NCBI RefSeq assembly: GCF_002409645.1
Contig: NZ_DHNR01000019.1
Coordinates: 1 to 64,000 of the forward strand
DNA: 64,000 nucleotides
Reading direction: 5' to 3'
Source: Acetobacter sp. UBA5411
Lineage (GTDB): Bacteria > Pseudomonadota > Alphaproteobacteria > Acetobacterales > Acetobacteraceae
Shown here: positions 26,064-34,321 of the stretch, piece after piece
Layout of the letters: every line of letters begins with the position of its first letter
How positions within the stretch are numbered: position 1 is the stretch's first letter
Position numbers and translations under genes: made by a program
The notes under the pieces: generated by a model
What the model was told of the DNA's origin: nothing
What the model saw: the letters and a program-made list of their open reading frames with translations, nothing else
The model's database searches: none

Positions 26064-26879
26064 ATGACCGCTGAAGCCTCCCTCGCTGGAACATTGATTG
26101 CCCCTGACATTCCCCGCATTGCATTCATTACCGGTGGTGCTCAGCGGCTTGGACGCGCGATGGCGCTGGCATTGGCGGGAGCGGGTTTTTCTGTGGCTGT
26201 GCATTATCGTTCCGGGGAGGATGACGCTCATTCCCTGAAACGGGAAATCGAAGCGATGGGACGGCAATGTTGCCTGCTGCGTGCCGATCTTGCTGAAGAA
26301 AAAGAAGTCACGGGTCTTATCGCGAAAGCTGCTGCCGAACTGGGTGGGCCTGTCGGGGTTCTTGTGAACAATGCGTCCACTTTCGACAGGGATGAGTGGA
26401 ACACGGTTACCCGCGAAAGCTGGGACGCACATATGGAGCCCAATCTGCGCGCGCCTTATGTGTTGACGCAGGAGTTTGCGAAGCAGCTTCCTGCTGATCG
26501 GGAAGGGATGGTGCTGAATATGCTCGACGAGCGTGTTTGGTCCCTGACTCCTCATTTTGTCAGCTACACTGTTTCTAAATCGGCGCTTTGGACGCTGACG
26601 CAGACCATGGCTCTGGCGCTGGCTCCAAAGAAAATCCGGGTCAACGCCATCGGTCCGGGGCCTGCGCTGCCGAGCACACGCCAGACACAGGAGCAGTTTC
26701 AGGCGCAATGTCAGTCTGTGCCGCTGGGACGAGGGACATCGCCGGAAGAAGTGTCGCGCGCCCTTCTGGCGTTTTTGATGCTGCCGTCAGTGACAGGACA
26801 GATGCTGGCGCTTGATGGGGCGCAACATCTCCAGTGGTATTATTCTCCTTCGGTCTCCACTCATGTGATGGAAGAGTAG
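26064..26879 (+). CDS. SDR family oxidoreductase, pteridine-reductase/FolM-like
   Basis: NADPH-dependent reductase of about 271 residues. It has the cofactor motif TGGAQRLG, where the Arg after the glycine turn is typical of pteridine reductases, then LVNNAS, and the active site Tyr-x3-Lys in YTVSKSAL. It lies four bases upstream of folB, dihydroneopterin aldolase, so a role as dihydrofolate or dihydromonapterin reductase in folate metabolism is likely (context inference). ATG 26064 has GAGAG five bases upstream; ATG 26052 is an alternative. Confidence 0.85.
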   Translation: MTAEASLAGTLIAPDIPRIAFITGGAQRLGRAMALALAGAGFSVAVHYRSGEDDAHSLKREIEAMGRQCCLLRADLAEEKEVTGLIAKAAAELGGPVGVLVNNASTFDRDEWNTVTRESWDAHMEPNLRAPYVLTQEFAKQLPADREGMVLNMLDERVWSLTPHFVSYTVSKSALWTLTQTMALALAPKKIRVNAIGPGPALPSTRQTQEQFQAQCQSVPLGRGTSPEEVSRALLAFLMLPSVTGQMLALDGAQHLQWYYSPSVSTHVMEE

Positions 26880-26883
26880 CGCA

Positions 26884-27282
26884 ATGACAATTCTGGCGCC
26901 CTGGCCTGCTGATCTGGCTGTAAGACGGCTCTTTCTCAAGGATATGATTGTTGACGCCTATATCGGCGTTTTTCCGCATGAACAGGGTGTGACACAGCGT
27001 GTTCGCATCAATGTCTCGTTTGGTGTGGATGACAGCCGTGATCTGACGGAAGGTGTGGACGACCTCAGCCGGACGGTTTCCTACGAGACGGCTGTACTGA
27101 CGATCCGTCGTCTGGCGACGGAGACCCACACGCAGCTTGTGGAGACGCTGGCTGAGCGTATCGCCATTGAGGTGATGAAGGATCGCCGAGTGAGGGTGGT
27201 TCGTATCAGCGTTGAAAAACTCGATATCTTTTCAGATCTTGATTCAGTTGGGGTTGAGATCGAGCGCTGGGCGACGGAGTAG
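26884..27282 (+). CDS. folB: Dihydroneopterin aldolase
   Basis: Converts 7,8-dihydroneopterin to 6-hydroxymethyl-7,8-dihydropterin and glycolaldehyde in folate synthesis; a cytosolic oligomer. The 132 residues are typical, with FLKDMIVDAYIGVFPHEQG, the substrate-site Glu in HEQG, TVSYETAV, LVETLAERIA with the conserved Glu, and VEKLDIF with the catalytic Lys. It begins four bases after the stop of the pteridine-reductase-like gene. Confidence 0.93.
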   Translation: MTILAPWPADLAVRRLFLKDMIVDAYIGVFPHEQGVTQRVRINVSFGVDDSRDLTEGVDDLSRTVSYETAVLTIRRLATETHTQLVETLAERIAIEVMKDRRVRVVRISVEKLDIFSDLDSVGVEIERWATE

Positions 27283-27286
27283 GACC

Positions 27287-27490
27287 CTGCCTGAAATTAT
27301 CGCCATTACTGTTCCTCACAACATCAAGTCACGCCGAGTCATGGAAAAGGTGGATATGCAGCGTGATGGGGGTGGTGCTTTTGATTATCCTCTCGTCAAG
27401 GAAGGACATCCTCTGAGTCGCCATGTTCTTTATCGGTTGCGGCGGAATGAATGGATCGGGGAAACTTGTAATCAACATCCGAAATTGTAG
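27287..27490 (+). pseudogene. C-terminal remnant of a RimJ/RimL-type GNAT acetyltransferase
   Basis: Right after folB the +2 frame encodes LPEIIAITVPHNIKSRRVME, continuing as a match to the last third of GNAT N-acetyltransferases: the acetyl-CoA-proximal Asn and Ser-Arg helix, KVDMQRD, then the end EGHPLSRHVLYRLRRNEW. No start codon or N-terminal two-thirds exists upstream, as folB occupies that DNA. It is therefore a truncated leftover of a deletion, ending at TAG 27488-27490. Translation, if any, would start inside folB. Confidence 0.75.
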
Positions 27491-27571
27491 GTGATAGTTT
27501 CAGTCATTGATGGGAGGGCAGTAACGCGGCAAGCATTGCTTGTGTAGGTTGATATTACGCTCCTCTTCCCG

Positions 27572-27600
27572 TTGACGCCGTACCTCATCCCCCGTAAAAG
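27572..27600 (+). promoter_or_regulatory. Sigma-70-like promoter of the DEAD-box helicase gene
   Basis: TTGACG (27572-27577) and TAAAAG (27595-27600) are separated by 17 bases, the optimal spacing. Transcription would start near 27607 and leave a leader of about 60 bases. Confidence 0.55.
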
Positions 27601-27630
27601 CCCGCTTTCTGACCTAGCGAAGCCCGATTA

Positions 27631-27659
27631 GGCGCAACCTTACTGAGCGCCGGAGGCGC
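27631..27659 (+). promoter_or_regulatory. Alternative hairpins that can mask the helicase ribosome-binding site
   Basis: GCGCC at 27647-27651 can pair either with GGCGC at 27631-27635 or with GGCGC at 27655-27659. The second pairing holds the Shine-Dalgarno GGAGG (27652-27656), 10 bases before the ATG at 27667, in its loop and stem. The two pairings exclude each other, which could make a temperature or feedback switch (inference from sequence only). Confidence 0.4.
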
Positions 27660-27666
27660 CGCTTGC

Positions 27667-28962
27667 ATGTCCATCACTTTTGAAGATCTCGCCCTCTCAC
27701 CAGCCCTGCTGCGCGCTCTGGGTGAAGAAGGCTATGTCAAGCCGACCCCTATTCAGGCTCAGTCCATCCCTCTGCTGCTTGAAGGCCGCGATCTGCTAGG
27801 CATGGCACAGACCGGAACCGGCAAGACGGCGTCCTTCGTGCTGCCGCTACTGCATCGGCTTGCCGAGACACCTCGTCCGGCTCCCAAGGGTGGCGCTCGC
27901 GTTCTGGTTCTCGCGCCGACACGTGAACTGGTCTCCCAGATTGCTGACGGCTTCGAGAGCTTTGGCCGTCATCTGGATTTTCGGGTCACAACAATCTTCG
28001 GTGGCGTCAGTCAGTTCCATCAGGTCAATGCGCTCAAGGAAGGTGTGGATGTCATTGTCGCTGCACCGGGGCGACTGCTGGATTTGATCGAGCAGGGGCT
28101 TTGCGATCTGTCAGAGCTTGAGGCGATTGTGCTGGATGAGGCCGATCAGATGCTGGATATGGGGTTCGCCAAGCCGATCGAGCGTATTGTCGCAACATTG
28201 CCGAAGGATCGGCATACGGTGCTGCTCTCGGCTACAATGCCGAAGTCCATTGCCGCTCTGGTGGACAGTCTCCTGAGTGACCCGGCGAAGGTGGAAATCG
28301 CGCCGCCTTCAACGACGGTCGACCGGATAGAGCAGTCGGTCATGTTCATGGATGCCGCGCACAAGAAGACAGCTTTGTTGGCGCAATTACAGCAGACGCC
28401 TGATATGGGGCAGGCGGTTGTTTTTACCCTACAGAAAAACATCGCAAACGAAGTCTGCGCCTTCCTTACAGAAGCGGGTATTACTGCTGAGGCGCTTCAC
28501 GGCAACAAATCGCAGGGGCAGCGCGAGCGGGCATTGGAGGCTTTTCGTGCCGGTGATGTTCAGGTTCTCGTCGCAACGGATATTGCAGCACGCGGTATTG
28601 ATGTTGATACAGTCACGCATGTTTTCAACCATGATCTCCCGAGCCTGCCGGAAAGCTATGTGCATCGCATAGGCCGGACTGGTCGTGCTGGACGCAGTGG
28701 TTACGCCATTACTCTCTGCGATGCCGAGCAGCGGGCCTGGTTGCATAATGTGGAGCGGGAAATCGGTCGTGCTCTGACAGTGCATGCTGACCACGAATGG
28801 CACTCGGACGAGGCGCAGAACTCAACCATGCGTCCTCCCGTGCTTGGCGGTGGACCAGTCAAGCAGGTCAAGCCGCAGAAAGTGCGTGAGCGCAAGATCT
28901 GGACCGAGGAAGAAAAGCAGGCTGCTCGGGAAGCGGCCAGAGCGAGCAAGGAAACAGTCTGA
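27667..28962 (+). CDS. DEAD-box ATP-dependent RNA helicase (RhlE-like)
   Basis: Unwinds RNA duplexes in ribosome assembly or mRNA turnover. The 431 residues contain all core motifs: Q motif (GYVKPTPIQAQSIP), motif I AQTGTGKT (47-54), PTRELV, DEAD, SAT, TDIAARGIDV and HRIGRTGR. A short basic tail (KQVKPQKVRERKIWTEEEKQ) follows the core, as in the RhlE/CsdA-related group. Gene-specific naming is not secure. Its leader may form alternative hairpins around the ribosome site, fitting the cold-regulated expression common in this family. Confidence 0.96.
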   Translation: MSITFEDLALSPALLRALGEEGYVKPTPIQAQSIPLLLEGRDLLGMAQTGTGKTASFVLPLLHRLAETPRPAPKGGARVLVLAPTRELVSQIADGFESFGRHLDFRVTTIFGGVSQFHQVNALKEGVDVIVAAPGRLLDLIEQGLCDLSELEAIVLDEADQMLDMGFAKPIERIVATLPKDRHTVLLSATMPKSIAALVDSLLSDPAKVEIAPPSTTVDRIEQSVMFMDAAHKKTALLAQLQQTPDMGQAVVFTLQKNIANEVCAFLTEAGITAEALHGNKSQGQRERALEAFRAGDVQVLVATDIAARGIDVDTVTHVFNHDLPSLPESYVHRIGRTGRAGRSGYAITLCDAEQRAWLHNVEREIGRALTVHADHEWHSDEAQNSTMRPPVLGGGPVKQVKPQKVRERKIWTEEEKQAAREAARASKETV

Positions 28963-29036
28963 TTCAACAGGGCAGGGCTGCGGATAGTCACTTTCCTGAT
29001 CAGAGATGTTCCAAAATAGAAATGGGATGGAAAAAT

Positions 29037-29071
29037 ACCCATGCGACGGGAAGTTCTCCCGCCGCATGGGT
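29037..29071 (-). terminator. Terminator of the prophage-remnant genes
   Basis: A 15-pair stem (29037-29051 with 29057-29071, one A-C mismatch, 5-base loop) is followed on the minus strand by ATTTTT. It lies six bases past the stop of the 136-residue tail gene and could also stop helicase transcripts from the other side. Confidence 0.85.
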
Positions 29072-29077
29072 GTAAGA

Positions 29078-29488
29078 TCAGTAGCGACCGTCAACCAGCG
29101 TTACGTCCTGACCGACAAAGACTGTACCGCCTGCGGCAGTGCGTCCAATGGCGGCTCCATCCTGCCAGGTCTGTGTGCGATCCAGCAGAAGAGTGACTTC
29201 GGGGACAGGAAGCAGGATGGAAGCGTTCTTGCCCGTGTTGTCCCAGTGGGAAAATTCCCAATAAACAATCGGTCCATCATTACCGCTGTCTGATGTAAAC
29301 AGTCCGATCCCGGCGCAGACAGGATAGGTCGCCTGAGGGGCTGGAAAAACAAGATCGACTTCCGGGCGTGTTTCACTGCCGCCCCCGAGCGCCATAAAAT
29401 TCACAGGAACCCGGTCGTAACCGGCCAAAGTCAGTTCGGTCCATCCGGGAAGCATAAGACCTGCCCAGCCTTCGAAAAAATAATTCAT
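29078..29488 (-). CDS. Phage tail-associated hypothetical protein
   Basis: Product of 136 residues, not recognised beyond context. It is rich in Gly, Pro and aromatic residues (MNYFFEGWAGLMLPGWTELTLAGYDRVPV) with predicted beta structure and no signal peptide or membrane segment. It follows the tail-fibre-like gene directly; ATG 29488 has AAGG eight bases upstream, lying on the stop codon of that gene, which suggests coupling. An ATG at 29506 would overlap the upstream gene by eight bases. Small proteins after phage fibre genes often act as fibre assembly chaperones or caps; this is only positional inference. Confidence 0.55.
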   Translation of the reverse strand: MNYFFEGWAGLMLPGWTELTLAGYDRVPVNFMALGGGSETRPEVDLVFPAPQATYPVCAGIGLFTSDSGNDGPIVYWEFSHWDNTGKNASILLPVPEVTLLLDRTQTWQDGAAIGRTAAGGTVFVGQDVTLVDGRY

Positions 29489-29498
29489 ATATAATGCC

Positions 29499-30920
29499 TT
29501 ATCCATATTGTGTGACGGTCAGCCAGGAAGGGCCGCCATCACCGCCGTTTTTGTAAGTGCCACTGGGGGCTACACAGGACCCGGAGCCCCCGCCGCCGGG
29601 GTCGCCGGGTTTACCGGTCTCGCCCGAACCTGATTCCCACCCGCCTGCGTAATAGGGCGCACGGGCCCCGCCCGCGCCGCCGTATCCGAAGAAGTAATTT
29701 TCCGAGACTCCGGAGACGTGTCCCGAAAATCCGCTCTGACCTGTTGCGCTGTTCAGAACCGTGATGCCGGTAGCCGTCGTGACCTGCACAGAACCACCGG
29801 CACCTGCGCCACCGATGATGGCGACACCGCCGCCCTGTGCGACAAGGCCGCCGAACCCACCGGTCACGACCACCATGCTACCGAACGCCGCCGAGCCGCC
29901 AGCATTGCCAGTCATGGCGGTTGAGGAAGACTGTCCTCCGCGGCCACCGGCTCCCAGTGTTGCAGTAACAGGCCACTGGATTTTCGAGACATCCACCAGA
30001 AAGCGGCAATATCCCCCAGCACCGCCGCCGCCGCCGGTTCCTCCCTGAGTGGAGGAGCATGTCGGGGCTCCGCCGCCACCGCCACCGCCTCCGCTCAGTT
30101 CGACAATCAGAAACTTTGTGCGGGATTCGATAGAAATCTGCAGGACATTATAGCCGCCAGCACTGGCTGTCGGTCCGAAATAGATATTGCTCTGAAGAAG
30201 GTTTCCAGCTGACCAGTTTGTGATGAATGCTGTTGTTGCAAGAAGATTTGAGGAATCTCCAGAGGCGGGAGTGGGTGCTGTCGGCGTGCCGGTAAAAGTC
30301 GGTGAATCTTTTGGGGCAAGCGCTGGGATCTTGGGATAAAAAAGACTGTCATTATCAAGAGAAATCATCGACTGCGTAACGCTTGTTGCATTCGCAGGGA
30401 GATCAATCCGCCAGAGTGCAATGGTGTTCGCCGGTGGTGTCGTGGTTGAGATGGCCACTGTCGCCACGGCTGTCCGCTGGGTCGGTTGCGAGGTTCCCGT
30501 GTCGTCCTCACCCGAGAGCGTTTTGGTGTTGTCAGTTGCGTCCAGATAACGCAGCATTGTCGAGCCGGTATCGCTCAGCCCGACCGTTGCATAAATATAG
30601 TAGGTCTGAGCCGTAGTGCCTGTCGTCAGGGTGAAACTTGTCGCTGCCGCCGTATATTGACGCATGATGATGGTGCTGTCGGCTGCAAGCGTGCCGTAAG
30701 CGGATGAATCCGCTGTTGCGCCCTCATTGATCTGGCCGCTACCAACATTAACCACCATGTCTGACCCGGAGCACGTGGCGGCGAGGCCACTTGCAAATGG
30801 GCCCGGTCCGCCCATGGTCATCGCAACGGCCTGACCAATGGCGCGTTCAGTGTTGCGCTGTGCAATCAGAGTGTCAGTGTCGGCGATAACCTGAGCAGGA
30901 TAAACTATCACACGATCCAT
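29499..30920 (-). CDS. Phage tail-fibre-like protein with Gly-rich tip
   Basis: The 473-residue product has an N-terminal structural part. A fibre repeat segment follows (SPTFTGTPTAPTPASGDSSN and LATTAFI), common in phage tail fibres. The C-terminal region from about residue 270 is extremely Gly-rich (GGGGGGGGAP, TLGAGGRGGQSS, GGAGAGGS). The Gly-rich end resembles receptor-binding tips made of polyglycine helices in some phage adhesins. The start at 30920 has a strong AGGAGG eight bases upstream, just after the excisionase-like stop. Its GC content is high in the Gly-rich part. It is probably a phage leftover or a captured surface adhesin. Confidence 0.7.
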   Translation of the reverse strand: MDRVIVYPAQVIADTDTLIAQRNTERAIGQAVAMTMGGPGPFASGLAATCSGSDMVVNVGSGQINEGATADSSAYGTLAADSTIIMRQYTAAATSFTLTTGTTAQTYYIYATVGLSDTGSTMLRYLDATDNTKTLSGEDDTGTSQPTQRTAVATVAISTTTPPANTIALWRIDLPANATSVTQSMISLDNDSLFYPKIPALAPKDSPTFTGTPTAPTPASGDSSNLLATTAFITNWSAGNLLQSNIYFGPTASAGGYNVLQISIESRTKFLIVELSGGGGGGGGAPTCSSTQGGTGGGGGAGGYCRFLVDVSKIQWPVTATLGAGGRGGQSSSTAMTGNAGGSAAFGSMVVVTGGFGGLVAQGGGVAIIGGAGAGGSVQVTTATGITVLNSATGQSGFSGHVSGVSENYFFGYGGAGGARAPYYAGGWESGSGETGKPGDPGGGGSGSCVAPSGTYKNGGDGGPSWLTVTQYG

Positions 30921-30933
30921 GTGTGTATCCTCC

Positions 30934-31143
30934 TCAGACGGATGCCTGTGATTTATAATCTGGCAGTTTGCTAAAATAATTATTGGCAGAATCAGTGGAT
31001 ACTAAAGTTCTTCCGCCCAGTTTCTTGGCTTTGATATGACCTTCGGCGAGAAGTTTGTAGCAATATGTGCGGCCAATTCCATAAATTTTACAGGTATTGC
31101 TAATGTTCATAAACTTTAATTCGTTTGGTTTGTCTTTATTCAC
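30934..31143 (-). CDS. Excisionase-like helix-turn-helix protein
   Basis: The 69-residue basic protein has a winged-helix/MerR-like DNA-binding pattern, MNISNTCKIYGIGRTYCYKL then LAEGHIKAKKLGGRTLVS, similar to Xis/AlpA-type proteins that read DNA sites and guide excision or activate prophage genes. The start is GTG at 31143 with AAGGA about nine bases upstream; an internal ATG gives a 58-residue version. It sits 13 bases before the tail-fibre-like gene. The gene is AT-rich compared with neighbours, consistent with transfer. No integrase is present. Confidence 0.65.
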   Translation of the reverse strand: MNKDKPNELKFMNISNTCKIYGIGRTYCYKLLAEGHIKAKKLGGRTLVSTDSANNYFSKLPDYKSQASV

Positions 31144-31286
31144 TTATGAAATCCTTTTTGAACGCAAACATATGCCAGCGGACCCAGAAGGAATATGCTG
31201 TGTCCCAAGCTGTTCACGCCATCAAAAAGAAATGTTCGTATGAGGTTTGATGAAATGGGAGTGATATTGAAAATATGGAGGTTTTA

Positions 31287-31334
31287 CAGGCTTGTTGCCT
31301 GATCGGGACAAAACGAAAAAGACTTCGTCCCGAT
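31287..31334. repeat. Two adjacent hairpins at the right edge of the prophage remnant
   Basis: CAGGC TTGTT GCCTG (31287-31301) is directly followed by ATCGGGAC (31302-31309) pairing with GTCCCGAT (31327-31334). They lie downstream of the ATP12 gene on the minus strand and may end its transcript. Nothing else is seen in 31144-31386. Confidence 0.5.
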
Positions 31335-31386
31335 ATAATGAGTGAAGAAAACGTCTTTTACAAAATCAATATTCTCTCTGTGAAAG

Positions 31387-32142
31387 CTATTTATCCTTAG
31401 CGAGAGTGACGAACCGGGCAGCATCCGTCACATCAGCGCTCATTGTCGCAATACGGTCCAGATGCGCGACATCTTCGCCCCAACGCTCCATCTGTGCACG
31501 TTCGTCCAGTGTGGCGATATTGACGGCGCGCTCGGCATCCAGACGCCCATCAATCACGGCAAGTCCCAGTGTCAGACTGCCAAGTGCCGGCACACAGACA
31601 CCAAGCGCGGCCAGAATGGCATCGCTGCGTTCTGATAGGACCTGCTTCAGTTTTTTCAGAGAGGCTGATGGTTGCGGAACGGGCATCAGGCCATGCGTCA
31701 CGGTCAGTGTGACGTCATAGGTCTTGTGTAGCCAGTCCAGCCACGGCTGCCACAATTCTTGCTGTCTGGCACTCAGAGGATCGGAAGCCTCAGAGCGATA
31801 GCAGAGCAGATCATGCTCACCGTAACCGGCCAGCGTATCGACCGAATGCTGGCGGTCAGGTGTGACGCGTTCGATCATGGTGCCCGCAATACGGGTCAGT
31901 GGAAGATCTTCTGCTGCAAAGCGCTTTTGCGGATCATCCATGCCCGCAGCCTGCCATTCAGCGGCCAGAGCTTCGGCCAGTGCGCGAGACTGCACTTGTA
32001 GGACCTCCCGTCCCGGAAGTCGCACCGGTTTACCATCCAGCAGGACAGCAAAGCCATTATCCGATGGCTCTACGCTTGCTTGCGTCCAGAAGCGTTTACG
32101 TGGGGCAGGACCGTCCGCCGAGAACTTCTTCTTCTCGCTCAT
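31387..32142 (-). CDS. ATP12 family F1-ATPase assembly chaperone
   Basis: Alphaproteobacterial and mitochondrial factor that binds the F1 alpha subunit during ATP synthase assembly. The 251 residues show RKRFWTQASVEPSDNGFAV, VLLDGKPVRLPGR, DLPLTRIAGTMIERV, and DLLCYRSEASDPLSARQ, all ATP12 landmarks. Its ATG overlaps the AsmA stop by four bases (ATGA), so translation is coupled. It is the last gene of the rarA-rluC-asmA-atp12 run. No atp genes are in the window. Confidence 0.94.
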   Translation of the reverse strand: MSEKKKFSADGPAPRKRFWTQASVEPSDNGFAVLLDGKPVRLPGREVLQVQSRALAEALAAEWQAAGMDDPQKRFAAEDLPLTRIAGTMIERVTPDRQHSVDTLAGYGEHDLLCYRSEASDPLSARQQELWQPWLDWLHKTYDVTLTVTHGLMPVPQPSASLKKLKQVLSERSDAILAALGVCVPALGSLTLGLAVIDGRLDAERAVNIATLDERAQMERWGEDVAHLDRIATMSADVTDAARFVTLAKDK

Positions 32143-34319
32143 CGCAGGAGGCCTTTCAGCATGTTCATGATCCCACCAGCCTTGTTGGCCGGTGGCGGCG
32201 CAGCAGCCGGACCGGGAGCGCCCTCCCGCGCCGTAGCCAGCAGATCTGGACATTGATCGCCGGGGTCATTGGCACCACCAATCGAGATCGCGAAACGACC
32301 ATCTGCTCCGGGTTCAAGGCGTGGCTGAGGTGTATCCACCGTGCCGGTCACGGCAACGGGGGAGGAAGCGGCAGCCCCCCCTACGCCGATCCGTGGCGAA
32401 AGATGGAGATCAAGCGCCCCATTGGTGAGTTTGACCGTGCCATGCCCCGTCAGAGACAGCAGATCAGACTCCAGTCCCAATCTTCCGATCGTGGCCAGCC
32501 CATCGGTGAGCTGCATGTGAGCACCGAAGCACCGAAGGGCGAGCGTGCCCCGCATGGGGATATTGCGGCCCAGAATGGCTTCCAGAGCCTTGCCGTCCAC
32601 ACGTCCTCCGACCATCGACAGGCCGACATGCCCTGTTGCTGTCTGTTCCCACTCGTCAAGCATGGAACCATCGGCTGTGACGGTGCCCACAACCTGCATG
32701 GAGCCATTCACAAGGGGAGGCATGCCGGTCGAGCTCTGCATCATCTGGGTCGGCAGAACAAAGGGCGCGGCGGTAATGGTCAGATGCGGCACTGCGCCGG
32801 AGGCGTCGTAAACAATCTGCCCGGACTGGGCGATTCCCTTGGTGTTGCCCGTGCCATTGCCATGCAGCGGATCGACAGTCAGTTTTTCGCCGCTGACCAC
32901 CACATGCGCGGTGAGGGCTTCCCACGCGACGGATTGCCAGCTCATTCTCTGCGCTCCGACATCCAGCGTTGCCTCGGAGGTTTTGAGCAGAGACGCCGGA
33001 TCAGCCTTCTCCAGCACACTCAGGGGAGCGGAGCTGGTCATGTGGCCATCGACCTTGAGGCCCTGAAAGCTCGGTTTGCCCGGACCAAAGGTCATAGTGG
33101 GGAGGGCACCATGAACGTCGAGCGATGTCTTGCCACCACCCGCCACGCCATCAAGGGTGATGGACGAACCTCCTTCCCCGAGTGACAGCGTCACGGGCAT
33201 GGGCGCAGTGTCAGGAGCACGCAGCGCCTGCGTGGTCTGGGTCAGTGTGCCAAGGGTTCCATGCACCGTGACCGGCTGCGTATCCAGCTGGCCATTCATG
33301 GAGATGGCGACGCGTTGGTCGTTATCGTCAGCATCAAGAGTAATGGCGCTGGCTTTGAGACCGGTCATCAGACGATCAAGGCTGGCTGGTCCTGTGCGCA
33401 GATGCAGCATCCGCAAGGAGGGCGTGCGCCCGCTGCCGGTCACGCCAGCCTGCAGGGAAACCGATGTTGCGTCCGGAAGGCCTGCATTGGGGAAAATCGT
33501 TTCCAGATCACGCAATTGATCGATCGTGCCGTTGATCTGGATATCGTAACCCGCATCATGCAAAGGGTCAGCGACCACGCCGCCGACCTGAATCTGTCCG
33601 GCTTTCCGTTTGTCCGCCGTCAGGGTGGCGGTCAGGGTGGCGGTCAGGTTGAGCGGCCAGGGCTGTCCGTCGATTGGGGGCAGGGGACCGGTTGTTCCGC
33701 TGACAGTGAAACTACCCTTATCGTGATGGCCACGCACGTCGATCTTGGCCATTGTGCCGTCAAGACCGGTCAGGTCGGCACGATCAAGATCGGCTGTGCC
33801 GGTGACATGGTTCCGCTCATCGTTCCACGAGGCCGCTCCATCCCGCAGATGGAGCGCTGCGACAGCGAGATTCCAGTGCTGATGTCCGCCTGAAGCGGTG
33901 CCATCGCCAGCGTCGCCGGAAGAGACGGGTGGCGTCAGAATCCAGTTGGCCGTTCCGTCTGGCGTCCGTTCAAGCGTCAGATGCGGATCGGACAGGCTGA
34001 CATCATCCAGCACGACCCGGTGATGGAAAAGGGGAGAGATCGCCAGCCGCGCCCGCACTTCGTTGGCTGTGAACATCTCCCTGTTCGCGCTGCCGGGCGT
34101 GTTGGACAGTCCGATGCCCTGCGCGCTGATCCACGGATACGGCAGAAGCCAGACATGCAGCGAATCAATACGGAGCGTCCGGCCTGTCTGGTGTTCGACG
34201 GCCTCGACAAGGCGTGTCCGCATCCAGTTGGCGTCCATGAACGCGGAGGCCAGAACCGTGCCGCCCAGCAGCACGGCGAGACCACCGACACCAAGGCCAA
34301 GCTTCGTCTTGAATTTCAT
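32139..34319 (-). CDS. AsmA family protein
   Basis: Large envelope protein of 726 residues. It has a single N-terminal membrane anchor (KLGLGVGGLAVLLGGTVLASAF), an AsmA N-domain with LRIDSLHVWLLPYPWISAQG, long beta-rich repeats, and an AsmA C-domain with GHVGLSMVGGRVDG. The family bridges inner and outer membrane and is implicated in phospholipid traffic and outer membrane homeostasis. ATG 34319 has GGAG six bases upstream; an ATG two codons earlier is too close. It begins two bases after the rluC stop. A second AsmA protein lies at 38832-40919. Confidence 0.88.
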   Translation of the reverse strand: MKFKTKLGLGVGGLAVLLGGTVLASAFMDANWMRTRLVEAVEHQTGRTLRIDSLHVWLLPYPWISAQGIGLSNTPGSANREMFTANEVRARLAISPLFHHRVVLDDVSLSDPHLTLERTPDGTANWILTPPVSSGDAGDGTASGGHQHWNLAVAALHLRDGAASWNDERNHVTGTADLDRADLTGLDGTMAKIDVRGHHDKGSFTVSGTTGPLPPIDGQPWPLNLTATLTATLTADKRKAGQIQVGGVVADPLHDAGYDIQINGTIDQLRDLETIFPNAGLPDATSVSLQAGVTGSGRTPSLRMLHLRTGPASLDRLMTGLKASAITLDADDNDQRVAISMNGQLDTQPVTVHGTLGTLTQTTQALRAPDTAPMPVTLSLGEGGSSITLDGVAGGGKTSLDVHGALPTMTFGPGKPSFQGLKVDGHMTSSAPLSVLEKADPASLLKTSEATLDVGAQRMSWQSVAWEALTAHVVVSGEKLTVDPLHGNGTGNTKGIAQSGQIVYDASGAVPHLTITAAPFVLPTQMMQSSTGMPPLVNGSMQVVGTVTADGSMLDEWEQTATGHVGLSMVGGRVDGKALEAILGRNIPMRGTLALRCFGAHMQLTDGLATIGRLGLESDLLSLTGHGTVKLTNGALDLHLSPRIGVGGAAASSPVAVTGTVDTPQPRLEPGADGRFAISIGGANDPGDQCPDLLATAREGAPGPAAAPPPANKAGGIMNMLKGLLR

Positions 34320-34321
34320 GC

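Larger units (their letters stand above)
29078..31143 (-). mobile_element. Prophage remnant: excisionase-like gene plus tail-fibre cassette
   Basis: Three minus-strand genes with short spacing (xis-like, 473-residue tail-fibre-like, 136-residue tail-associated) are inserted between helicase and ATP12 genes that are ordinary chromosomal loci. No integrase, capsid, terminase or lysis genes are present, and no clear attachment-site duplication was found by eye. A terminator lies on the left, and two hairpins (31287-31301 and 31302-31334) on the right. Confidence 0.65.

Noticed and set aside
29540..30100. Possible CRISPR or tandem DNA repeat in the Gly-rich fibre region
   Set aside because: The repetitiveness comes from Gly codons in a coding frame; there are no regular repeat-spacer units.
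31899..33185. 428-codon frame opposite atp12 and asmA
   Set aside because: Spans two real genes on the other strand, including their overlap, and encodes no recognisable domain.
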